IMG/VR virus record: IMGVR_UViG_3300050821_003907
Span: 62,001 to 126,000 of that record
Reading direction: 5' to 3' (one strand)
Origin: a virus
DNA: 64,000 bases
Part shown: positions 18,740-25,689 of the stretch, in pieces
How the letters are laid out: each line of letters starts with the position of its first letter
How positions within the stretch are numbered: position 1 is the first letter of the stretch
Notes under the pieces: generated by a model
What the model was told of the DNA's origin: nothing
Databases searched by the model: none
What the model saw: the letters and a program-made list of their open reading frames with translations, nothing else
Position numbers and translations under genes: made by a program

Positions 18740-18910
18740 TTAATCGTCCGCGAAGGTGATGGAAACGTCTTCTACGCAAGCGTTCACGGACAAGTCCCGG
18801 AGCCTGTGATTAATTTCGTCTTCGATTTCCAGTGCAGAAGCACCGTAAGAAGTAACGTCTACCGTAAGCGAGTAGATACCTGTTGAACCTTCAGGCATGT
18901 CCGTTCTCAT
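18740..18910 (-). CDS. 56-residue protein of unknown function
   Basis: The start is ATG 18910, overlapping the upstream TGA as ATGA. The product (MRTDMPEGSTGIYSLTVDVT ...) ends nine bases before the helicase GTG and its last bases provide the helicase ribosome-binding site. It looks like a small alpha/beta protein. The position between coupled genes supports it as real; the function is unknown. Confidence 0.55.
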   Translation of the reverse strand: MRTDMPEGSTGIYSLTVDVTSYGASALEIEDEINHRLRDLSVNACVEDVSITFADD

Positions 18911-19080
18911 TGGATGTTACGTCCCCACGTGTAAGCCCAGAAGCAGATGATTGCGTAAGGAATTCCTAGCAGTAGCCACCACCAGTCTTCAGTCCAGCCT
19001 GCGATGCCCGCCCCCAGAATCAGGAGGGCCACCGTGGACCAGACTATCAGGTGAGCTATAACGCCGTCAGATACTTTCAT
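18907..19080 (-). CDS. Small two-helix membrane protein
   Basis: This 57-residue protein starts at ATG 19080, preceded by AGGGGGAAT. Two hydrophobic helices (VIAHLIVWSTVALLILGAG and WWWLLLGIPYAIICFWAY) are separated by a short turn with Glu/Asp. The role is unknown; a membrane peptide inside a replication operon could tether factors or alter the host membrane. Confidence 0.6.
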   Translation of the reverse strand: MKVSDGVIAHLIVWSTVALLILGAGIAGWTEDWWWLLLGIPYAIICFWAYTWGRNIQ

Positions 19081-19168
19081 ATTCCCCCTAAGGGGTGAGG
19101 GACACGGTATTAAGCCACTGTCTTTTACATCCGGTCCTGGCACGCCCGGAATCCCTCACCGTTACTTG

Positions 19169-20023
19169 TTACTGACCGCCGTTGAGCTTGGCCAGCATGA
19201 GCTGCTGGGCCTCAGTCAGGTTACTGTCCGGACCCGGCGCAAACGGAGCGCTAGCAACAGGTACAGGCGGGGCAGGTGCAAAAGTCTGCGGAGCCACCGG
19301 AGCAGAAGGAACAGGAGCCGGAGCAGCCGCCACAGGCGGAGCCGTAGGGAGCGGAGCAGCCTGCGGGGCTGCTACCGGAACCTCGACCTGAACCTGAGCG
19401 GGAGTGCCACCCTGCGGCGGGTACAGCGTCACCTGGTAAAGCTTAGTGGCACTGAATCCCGGACGGTTGCTGGCCTTTTCGCCAGCACTCATCATGATGA
19501 TGCGCGTTCCGCCAGTGAGGTCCCGGATTCCGGCAGCCGCCATGGCACGAGCGAACTCGTCCTTAAGCGCTCCCTTAACCCAGATGGTGCCCGCACCATC
19601 GGTGAAGATGGAGCCGTGCGTGCCATCGGAAGAACCCGTAATGGTGACGGGAACGATGAGTACGAACTTCGGGCGACCGTCCTTGTACGCCTGCGGGATG
19701 CCGTTGATGTCCGTCTGCTGACGGGTGTCACTGTGGAGAAGGTCACGGGAAACGACCATGTCAAGCCATGAACCCTGAACCTTCCCGTTGAAGTACTTGG
19801 TGACACCGGCTCCGCCGCCGGTTACGCTAGGCTGGTCCCAGAAGTCTTCCAGGGTGCCGCGAGCGAGAACAGGCTCGGGAGCTGCTGCCTGCTGTACAGG
19901 CTGTGCGAACTGGGGCTGAGGCGCGTACTGAGGCTGAAACTGCGGCTGCTGGAATTGGGCCTGGGGAGCGGCAGGGGCCTGGGGTGCGTAGTACTGGGGC
20001 TGCTGGTACTGGGGCTGGTTCAT
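19169..20023 (-). CDS. Pro/Gln-rich protein with globular core, possible ssDNA-binding protein
   Basis: This 284-residue protein starts at ATG 20023. A Pro/Gln/Tyr-rich repeat tail occupies residues 1-50 (QPQYQQPQYYAPQAP). The globular beta-rich core spans about 55-200 (RGTLEDFWDQPS ... KLYQVTLYPP). A Pro/Ala-rich linker and a short conserved tail (LTEAQQLMLAKLNGGQ) follow. The core and the disordered linkers, together with the position near Cas4-like and SNF2 genes, suggest a DNA-binding role such as SSB. This is inference and no OB-fold signature is decisive. Confidence 0.55.
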   Translation of the reverse strand: MNQPQYQQPQYYAPQAPAAPQAQFQQPQFQPQYAPQPQFAQPVQQAAAPEPVLARGTLEDFWDQPSVTGGGAGVTKYFNGKVQGSWLDMVVSRDLLHSDTRQQTDINGIPQAYKDGRPKFVLIVPVTITGSSDGTHGSIFTDGAGTIWVKGALKDEFARAMAAAGIRDLTGGTRIIMMSAGEKASNRPGFSATKLYQVTLYPPQGGTPAQVQVEVPVAAPQAAPLPTAPPVAAAPAPVPSAPVAPQTFAPAPPVPVASAPFAPGPDSNLTEAQQLMLAKLNGGQ

Positions 20024-20068
20024 TAGATGAACTAATCCTTGTCTTTAGAGTGAACTGCGTATGGCGGT

Positions 20069-20113
20069 CTTACTGCCTCATGCCTTACTGCGTCGGCTTA
20101 ACTGCCTTACTGC
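20069..20113 (-). repeat. Three GCAGTAAG direct repeats upstream of the Pro/Gln-rich gene
   Basis: On the minus strand GCAGTAAG occurs at 20113-20106, 20091-20084 and 20076-20069, with a related GCAGTTAAG between the first two. Spacings are 22 and 15 bases. They lie between a possible promoter (20131-20159) and the start at 20023, so they could be an operator or leader element. The whole 20024-20237 gap holds no convincing gene; a 25-codon reading frame (MEYPRGRPLEDN...) is present but weak. Confidence 0.4.
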
Positions 20114-20130
20114 GACCTGGCTGACTGGCT

Positions 20131-20159
20131 TTTGTACGCGCCTCTTAAGTTGTCCTCAA
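20131..20159 (-). promoter_or_regulatory. Possible promoter for the Pro/Gln-rich gene
   Basis: On the minus strand, TTGAGG (20159-20154) and TACAAA (20136-20131) are separated by 17 bases. This reasonably matches a sigma70-type promoter and lies in the only sizeable gap within the leftward block. Expression from here would cover genes at 20023 and downstream. Confidence 0.35.
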
Positions 20160-20237
20160 GGGGTCTCCCTCTTGGGTACTCCATAACTCTACCACGAGGT
20201 TCGGAGTGCTTGTCTCACGTTGTCGAGGTAAAGTACG

Positions 20238-20402
20238 TCACTCGTTGTCAGGATGACGCTTCCTCAGCAGGTAACCGTACTCCCACGAGTTGATGCAGTC
20301 CTGGCAGTCCACGCCGTCAACGACCTGAACCGCGTTCTCCAGGGTGACATCGCGCCCGCAGGCGCTGAAGTCGTTCTTTCGAGTGCGCGCTAGATGCATC
20401 AT
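20238..20402 (-). CDS. 54-residue Cys/His small protein
   Basis: Tandem ATGs lie at 20402 and 20399. The product contains MHLARTRKNDFSACGRDV and VDCQDCINSWEYGY. The H...C...CxxC pattern suggests a single zinc-binding site and is common among small actinophage proteins. It starts two bases after the lipoprotein gene. The function is unknown. Confidence 0.55.
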   Translation of the reverse strand: MMHLARTRKNDFSACGRDVTLENAVQVVDGVDCQDCINSWEYGYLLRKRHPDNE

Positions 20403-20404
20403 GG

Positions 20405-21058
20405 CTAGTAACCCTTGGCCGCTAGGTACTGCGAGAACTGCACCCAGTTCGAGGCAATCATCTGCTGGGCCGTGGCAAGCGGGACCGCGCCGTCACAGAC
20501 AGCCCTATGTGCCCTGTTCTCTACCGCGTCCTTGTCGTTGTTGACACCGCCATGCTTGTCCGCAGCACCTTTAGGCTCTGGCCACAGGTTCTGCTCTACA
20601 GACGCGCCGCCTAGCTCAAGGGAAACCAGGTGGTCCAGCTCTGTGGTGCTGCCGCTGCCGTCGTAACCGTATGCAGGATAGGCAATGTCATACTTGAACT
20701 TATTAGTAAGCGATGCGGGCGGTCGTACTGATGCACTGTAACCGGGCACGCAAATGGTTTGCTGGATGTTAGCCTGCGTCACATCACTGGCCACTGCGCC
20801 AGGAGTGCACTGACTGTCCGGCAGCGGCTCACCTTGGAACATGCCAAAGTGACAACTACCAGGAGTTACCGGAGTCAGGACGAGAGAGTCCCCGTTACCT
20901 TGCACCGTAACTAGACCTGAAGTAGCTGGAGATGGTGTAGTGGCTGAAGGCACTGGGAGATAAGGCTTAGGGGAATAGTGTTGTGGTGTGTAACCGCAAG
21001 CGCTGAGTGCTATTACGCCTGACGTTAGCAGTATTCCGCCTGCTATCTTTACCTTCAT
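20405..21058 (-). CDS. Predicted lipoprotein with secreted HNH-like nuclease domain
   Basis: This 217-residue protein starts at ATG 21058 (overlap ATGA with the upstream gene). It has a lipoprotein signal: a basic N-terminus, a hydrophobic stretch and lipobox LSAC with Cys21. A Pro/Ser/Thr-rich linker follows. The conserved C-terminal domain reads ICVPGYSASVRPP ... ELDHLVSLELGGA (ELDH at 140-143), NLWPEP and DKDAVENRAHRAVC. It matches a domain common in secreted actinobacterial proteins that looks HNH-like. The product should sit lipid-anchored on the outer side of the host membrane. Nuclease activity and a role against incoming DNA are inferred. Confidence 0.75.
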   Translation of the reverse strand: MKVKIAGGILLTSGVIALSACGYTPQHYSPKPYLPVPSATTPSPATSGLVTVQGNGDSLVLTPVTPGSCHFGMFQGEPLPDSQCTPGAVASDVTQANIQQTICVPGYSASVRPPASLTNKFKYDIAYPAYGYDGSGSTTELDHLVSLELGGASVEQNLWPEPKGAADKHGGVNNDKDAVENRAHRAVCDGAVPLATAQQMIASNWVQFSQYLAAKGY

Positions 21059-21903
21059 CCCTTGACCGCCGTTCCGGGGCACCCTACTACTGTCGGGTCA
21101 GAAGCAGCCTGCGGGCGGAACAACGGGCAGTAGAAGCAGTCTTCGTACGAAGGAGTCATGGGCACGTCCCAAATAGACATGCGACCCTCGTTTACCTCTA
21201 CGGCTACAGCTTCGCGAACTTCAGTCTTGGCCAGCACGTCCTTGATTAGCTCGAAATCCTCAGCGGTTATGATGTGCTCCCACACATAGCCTTCTTCAAG
21301 GGAAGACTTGGTGCGCGGCCATGACACGAGGACTACACGGTCAACTCGCTGGCCAAGGTACATGTAACCGATTGCGTACAAGAGCATCTGAATGTAATAA
21401 TGCTGAGGAGGACCGTGTCGTCGCAGCTTGTCACGCGGACCTTCACCCTGGCACTTGTGGTCTACAAGCGAGAACGTGTCGCTGTCGTACAAGTCAGCGG
21501 TACCGGGATGCGATTGCAGCGCGCTAGGGTCAGGGCAGACCCTAGTCTCTGTCTTCCAGCGCTCCCTGTATGCACGCTCAACCAGGTGCTCCTTGTTGTC
21601 CCAGTCAAAAGCCTGCTCAAGGAACGCATGGATGGCAGTGCCGACCATGGAAGCCCACGGGTCAGAGACGTGATTGTCTGAGTGCACCTTGTGACCGGAC
21701 ATCTTGGCGACAAGAAGCCGGTCACACTCATGCCCTAGCTCACTAGGCCCCAAGTGACGCTGAACGTTTCGCGGAAGCCGGTTGGCGTAGTTAACAGCGA
21801 CGCCCTTAAGCTCACGCCAGTATGCTTGCGCCCACATTGAGTTGCCGTTGAGAACGGCTGGCGTAGCGTCTGCGAAAAAAGACGACGGATTCGTGGTCGG
21901 CAT
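21055..21903 (-). CDS. Cas4/RecB-like PD-(D/E)XK nuclease
   Basis: This 282-residue protein starts at ATG 21903. Features include LGPSELGHECDRLL near the N-terminus, HPGTADLYDSDTFSLVDHKCQG (Asp, then D-x-K of the PD-(D/E)XK core), the QxxxYxxM-type stretch HYYIQMLLYAIGYM, and C-terminal Cys residues (DCFYCPLF ... VGCPG). The N- and C-terminal Cys are those that hold an Fe-S cluster in Cas4 and AddB-like nucleases. It would process DNA ends in recombination. It overlaps the lipoprotein gene by four bases. Confidence 0.82.
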   Translation of the reverse strand: MPTTNPSSFFADATPAVLNGNSMWAQAYWRELKGVAVNYANRLPRNVQRHLGPSELGHECDRLLVAKMSGHKVHSDNHVSDPWASMVGTAIHAFLEQAFDWDNKEHLVERAYRERWKTETRVCPDPSALQSHPGTADLYDSDTFSLVDHKCQGEGPRDKLRRHGPPQHYYIQMLLYAIGYMYLGQRVDRVVLVSWPRTKSSLEEGYVWEHIITAEDFELIKDVLAKTEVREAVAVEVNEGRMSIWDVPMTPSYEDCFYCPLFRPQAASDPTVVGCPGTAVKG

Positions 21904-21918
21904 GAATGTAAGTGTAAC

Positions 21919-22290
21919 TTACGATTTCGGGTGCTTGCTGACAGGAGACAATGACCACTGACCGTTGCCGGTGCGCTTGTACTCTTCGTACAGGTCAGGG
22001 TGGTCTTCTGCGAAAGACTTCTGCTGGAAGCGGCGAGGATTACTGAAAGTAAGAGCGTAAGCTCCCCACGCACCGTTCGGGTGCGCCGGAATGTCGAACG
22101 CCTTGCCTGGCTGCTGCGGCCAGTTAGCCAGCTCTGCCGTGATGGCGTTCTTGGTTTCGTCTGCGGCAATGTCTGCCGCTGCGGCTTCAGCTTTCTGTGC
22201 GTGGTAGATGGTGAGCAGTGTCGCCAGTCGGCTGTTGCCATCAGGTTCTACTGACACGCGCTCAGGGCGCTCAGGCTGAGGTGTAGTCAT
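21919..22290 (-). CDS. Conserved-looking phage protein, 123 residues
   Basis: The start is ATG 22290, directly after the previous stop. The sequence has an Ala-rich helix (AEAAAADIAADETKNAIT) and a C-terminal part (SNPRRFQQKSFAEDHPDLYEEYKRTGNG). The helix plus a RFQQKSFAEDHP-type motif is typical of a small protein next to RecB/Cas4-like nucleases in actinophages. Its function is not known to me. Confidence 0.6.
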   Translation of the reverse strand: MTTPQPERPERVSVEPDGNSRLATLLTIYHAQKAEAAAADIAADETKNAITAELANWPQQPGKAFDIPAHPNGAWGAYALTFSNPRRFQQKSFAEDHPDLYEEYKRTGNGQWSLSPVSKHPKS

Positions 22291-22464
22291 TTACTGCCCG
22301 TCCATGATGTCTCGTTGTGCCCTGTACAACTTCGCGTCCAGCTCACTGTTCTCAGCCCCGAAGGATATAGGGCCGAAACCATCATAAGCCTGCACGTTAA
22401 TGCGCTGACGCAACAGCAGTAGTTCCGCTGAAGTAAGAGGGACGTCGATAGTAGGTTCTGTCAC
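22291..22464 (-). CDS. 57-residue hypothetical protein
   Basis: The start is GTG 22464, overlapping the upstream TGA as GTGA; the stop TAA is directly followed by the next ATG. The product (VTEPTIDVPLTSAELLLLRQ...) is helical and ends in RAQRDIMDGQ. Tight coupling on both sides supports it. No family is recognised. Confidence 0.6.
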   Translation of the reverse strand: MTEPTIDVPLTSAELLLLRQRINVQAYDGFGPISFGAENSELDAKLYRAQRDIMDGQ

Positions 22465-22820
22465 CTTTCCTCCACGTAGATATCGAAGGTGTTTCCTGAC
22501 CTAGGACGAATGCTGACGAATGAGCTAAGCGCCATTACGTTCAGGTACTTACTGCCATCACGATGCTCGTGAACACGCAGGTTAAGCGCATTCTCGTGCG
22601 TATCGTCACCGAGCTTGAACTTGATGATAGGACTCTTGCCTAGCGGACGCGTAGGGTACGTGCTGTAGTGCTCCACAAAAGTATCTGAGTCATCAGGTCC
22701 TTGCGACAACGTGTCTATATGAGCGTTGAGATTGCTGATGTACATCTGCTGAGTGCGGATGTAACGTTGCGCCCACTTAGGGAGCTTATCTATCTGCTCA
22801 TCTGTAGGTTCCGTGTTCAT
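22461..22820 (-). CDS. Hypothetical protein, helical N-terminus and beta-rich C-terminus
   Basis: This 119-residue protein starts at ATG 22820 with GAGGAAC upstream. The N-terminus reads LPKWAQRYIRTQQMYISNLN, a helix seen in many actinophage small proteins. The C-terminal half looks like beta strands (IIKFKLGDDTHENALNLRVHE). The function is unknown. Confidence 0.6.
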   Translation of the reverse strand: MNTEPTDEQIDKLPKWAQRYIRTQQMYISNLNAHIDTLSQGPDDSDTFVEHYSTYPTRPLGKSPIIKFKLGDDTHENALNLRVHEHRDGSKYLNVMALSSFVSIRPRSGNTFDIYVEER

Positions 22821-23020
22821 GCGTTCCTCGGCTTAGAAGGGATGTGCAAAGGTGCCCAGTGAGTGACGCTAGGAAGTACCCTCTCGGTGTTCCAGTGAAC
22901 CCAGTGCTCCCCGTCGTTCATCGCGAGCACCACACGGTCGTAGGTGTAATCCCACACCCAGCACAGCCTCCGCACCGGAGGCGTAACCCCGTCCTTGGCG
23001 TCTCGCCACTCAGTCGTCAT
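22817..23020 (-). CDS. Small hypothetical protein, first gene of the leftward block
   Basis: The product is 67 residues from ATG 23020 (MTTEWRDAKDGVTPPVRRLC). Alternatives are GTG 23023 and TTG 23077. It contains several Trp (LCWVWDYTYDRVVLAM, HWVHWNTERV). It is divergent from the PrimPol-helicase, so the 23021-23149 interval should hold promoters in both directions. TTGACG and TTGACA-like strings are present there but no clean -10 is visible. Confidence 0.5.
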   Translation of the reverse strand: MTTEWRDAKDGVTPPVRRLCWVWDYTYDRVVLAMNDGEHWVHWNTERVLPSVTHWAPLHIPSKPRNA

Positions 23021-23149
23021 CACGCGCTTGTCAACGTTGTCGTCAACGAGAGTATTCCCGGAACTAGACGTGGCCAAATCCCGGTTACAGCCAGCAGAGT
23101 GCTCGCCTTGAGGAGTACCCTGGAGTCTTCCCTACAGGACGGAGCAACG

Positions 23150-25483
23150 ATGCAGTTTGCCCTCACGCCTCGTGAGACAGTGCAGGACCTAGCATGGGAG
23201 ATGGCAGGCAAAGGCTGGCAGCCGGTGTTCTGCCTGGCCAGGCAGAGCGGTTCCTTCACCCCGCAGCACGGTTCCACTGGCGGCTCAGCGCTTTACGGGT
23301 GGAACGGCGAGCAGCCTGACGGCGCTCACCGGCTGGCATTCCGACCCCCGCGTAATGTCGTCGTCTTCGACGTAGACCATTACGACGGAAAGCGCGGTGC
23401 TGACACCATTGACGCGGCAGAAGCCCGTCTTGGCCCGCTGCCCCTCACCTGGAAGGTTTCATCTCGCGGAGATGAGAACCCGTCAGGGCGGTACCTGTTC
23501 CGCAAGCCTGTAGACCTTGACTTCACGGACAGCGCCCTGGCCGCATTCGGCACTGATGGCGTGACCAACGTGGAAATCGTGCGCACCGCGCACCGCTTCT
23601 CCTGGGCACCGGGTGACATCAACCACAAGAATGGCCAGGTGGTAATGTGCTTCGACCCTGACGGGGAGCCTGGCAAGCTGCCGAACGTAGATGACCTGCC
23701 TGAGCTTCCGGAAGCCTGGGTGGCCTACCTGCGTAATCCTCCTGTTCCGCAAACTGCCACGGCCTACAATGCTCCTTGCGACGGGCCAGAATGGTGGCTC
23801 GCGCAGGCTGACGATTCCCTGGGAACGCGCCAGGAACTGGCCGGTTTCGGCATGAAGATAATGAACAGCCGCCAGCCTGTGGAAACAGCCATGGAGCAGA
23901 TGCTCCGGTGCTCACTAGACCTGGACCCCGCGCGTCCCTGGCGCGAGTCGGACCTGTGGCCGCTGCTGGACAGCAACACCCAGCGCAAGGTAGCGGAGAA
24001 CCTGGCCCGCCAGGACTTCGAGTATGAGTTCGTCAAGGAGCAGTCACACGCTACTGACGAGCAACTGACCAAGGAAGCAGAGCGTACGCAAGAAGAGTAT
24101 GAGCGCAAGAATGCATTCGATGCGGCTGCCAAGCAGCGTCTTAGCGCCGTGACTAACTTCGTGATAGAGCAGAGGCCCGGCATTCCCATCTGCTTTGACC
24201 CGGATGACCCGGATTACCAGCCTGAGCCTCAGGTAACCACCTCTAACTTCCACGAAATGATTCGCGGCCTTCCTGTGTACAAGCAGGAAGTAGGCCGGAT
24301 GCTGGCGCGCAAGATTGCGGAGAAGGACGTGCGCGACCTTCTCAAGAAAGAGTTCAAGGGGTTTCAGGACATCACTCAGCAGCAGGAAATCCCTGAGCCG
24401 GAACTACTGCAAGTAGTAGGCAAGGACCAGAAGTCCTCAGCTGTTATTCCCCGCAAGACCGTGAGCGTGCTGTCGGGCCACCGTGCATCAGGCAAGACGT
24501 GGGTCGCGGCTGCTTTTGCCGCCCAGGAAATGCGGGCAGACCGGCACGTAATCTGGGTGGACTTCGAGCGCCAGCCTGCACTGCTACGGGAAAAGCTGAA
24601 GATTTGCGGCATCGTCTCAGATGAGGTTGTGCGCAATCAGCTTCACTACACCGATGAACTGCCCCCGGACCTTGCGTTCGAGGCTGCTCAGTACCCTGAC
24701 TGCCTTATCGTCATCGACGCGTGGCGTGGCTTGCAGCAAGATGTTGCCCCTGCTACTTCAGCTAACGACGGCGACGCCGTAGAGCAGGTGTACGCGGACG
24801 TGCTCAATCCTGCTGTAGGAGTAGGCGCGACCATCGTCATCCTTGACCACCTTGCCAAGACAGGCATAGGAGGCACGTTCGGTTCTGAGCGTAAGGAATC
24901 TGCTGCCGACTACGTGTTCAAGGTAGAGCAGGCACAGGCATTCTCCCGTAAGTCCGAGGGCTACTCTGCCATGACGGTCACCAAGGACCGTTACGGGCAC
25001 CACACCGTGGACACTCCTGTTGCTTACCTGTGGGTGCCTGCCGGTGAGAGCGGCCCTTCCATCAAGGACTACCCGAAGATGCCTGAGCTGCGTAACTGGT
25101 CTCCTGAGGCTGATGACCTGCCAACGCCTGAAGAGGTGCTGAGCGGCGAGGAGCGCCCCGCTAAGGCTGACAAGCCCAAGGCAGCTCGCCCCAAGCACGA
25201 AGAGGTTGAGCGCAAGCGCAGGCTCGTCCTGGGCATTGTCGGAAGGATGCCCTTGCAGTTCGGCGTGCGACCGCTGGCACACGAAGCCATGGGGCAGTTC
25301 CCAGAAATTTTCGACAACCTGGACAACACCATCGCTTTCGTCAGGCGCATGGAGCACCCCGACAATCTCATCATCAGGGACGGCGGCGGCAAGTTCGAGC
25401 TCCGTCAGCCACCGGCGACTAGTGGTGCCCCTGCTCCCGAGATGGACCTGTCGCTGCCAGAGGACTTCGATGAGGATGAGTAG
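23150..25483 (+). CDS. PrimPol-helicase (bifunctional primase-polymerase / RecA-fold helicase)
   Basis: The protein has 777 residues from ATG 23150, preceded by GGACGGAGC; longer open frame upstream is ignored because it overlaps the divergent gene. The N-terminal PrimPol domain shows VVVFDVDHYDGKRG (DxD), VSSRGDENPSGRYLF and VRTAHRFSWAPG. The C-terminal RecA-like ATPase has SGHRASGKTW (Walker A, around 24470), CLIVIDAW (Walker B) and an arginine-rich GSERKESAADYVF region. A helical linker joins them. It should prime and unwind at the fork with the adjacent DNA polymerase. Confidence 0.88.
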   Translation: MQFALTPRETVQDLAWEMAGKGWQPVFCLARQSGSFTPQHGSTGGSALYGWNGEQPDGAHRLAFRPPRNVVVFDVDHYDGKRGADTIDAAEARLGPLPLTWKVSSRGDENPSGRYLFRKPVDLDFTDSALAAFGTDGVTNVEIVRTAHRFSWAPGDINHKNGQVVMCFDPDGEPGKLPNVDDLPELPEAWVAYLRNPPVPQTATAYNAPCDGPEWWLAQADDSLGTRQELAGFGMKIMNSRQPVETAMEQMLRCSLDLDPARPWRESDLWPLLDSNTQRKVAENLARQDFEYEFVKEQSHATDEQLTKEAERTQEEYERKNAFDAAAKQRLSAVTNFVIEQRPGIPICFDPDDPDYQPEPQVTTSNFHEMIRGLPVYKQEVGRMLARKIAEKDVRDLLKKEFKGFQDITQQQEIPEPELLQVVGKDQKSSAVIPRKTVSVLSGHRASGKTWVAAAFAAQEMRADRHVIWVDFERQPALLREKLKICGIVSDEVVRNQLHYTDELPPDLAFEAAQYPDCLIVIDAWRGLQQDVAPATSANDGDAVEQVYADVLNPAVGVGATIVILDHLAKTGIGGTFGSERKESAADYVFKVEQAQAFSRKSEGYSAMTVTKDRYGHHTVDTPVAYLWVPAGESGPSIKDYPKMPELRNWSPEADDLPTPEEVLSGEERPAKADKPKAARPKHEEVERKRRLVLGIVGRMPLQFGVRPLAHEAMGQFPEIFDNLDNTIAFVRRMEHPDNLIIRDGGGKFELRQPPATSGAPAPEMDLSLPEDFDEDE

Positions 25484-25484
25484 G

Positions 25485-25643
25485 GGTGTGCTAAACGGTG
25501 TGCTGAAGGTGTGCTATGGCACACTTCAGGGTCAAGTGCTAGGTGTGCTGGAGTGTGTGCCATCCCACCCTTGTCTTTAGACAAGTGGTGGCACACCTTC
25601 AGCACAGCACACCTGGAACAGCACAAAAAGAAAAAAGCACACC
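25485..25643. repeat. GGTGTGCT direct/inverted repeat cluster, candidate replication origin
   Basis: GGTGTGCT occurs at 25485, 25497, 25508 and 25542 on the plus strand. Its complement AGCACACC occurs at 25606 and 25636, with near copies between. Larger dyads include CTGAAGGTGTGC/GCACACTTCAG around 25505-25529 and TTGTCT/AGACAA at 25571-25584 flanked by GTGCCA/TGGCAC. The 206-base gap between PrimPol-helicase and polymerase has no gene. Repeated dyads beside replication genes suggest an origin or a strong operator; this is inference. Confidence 0.55.
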
Positions 25644-25689
25644 TGACAACGAAAGTCGAAGCAGTGAAGACTGGAGGTAGGCTGAATCA

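Noticed and set aside
19166-19771. Arg/Ser-rich plus-strand reading frame of 201 codons
   Set aside because: It is the antisense shadow of the Pro/Gln-rich gene, with typical shadow composition.
22844-23149. N-terminal extension of the PrimPol-helicase frame
   Set aside because: It overlaps the divergent gene, has no ribosome-binding site, and the domain begins at ATG 23150 with a good site.
25485-25643. CRISPR array
   Set aside because: Repeats are only eight bases, occur in both orientations and have irregular spacing.
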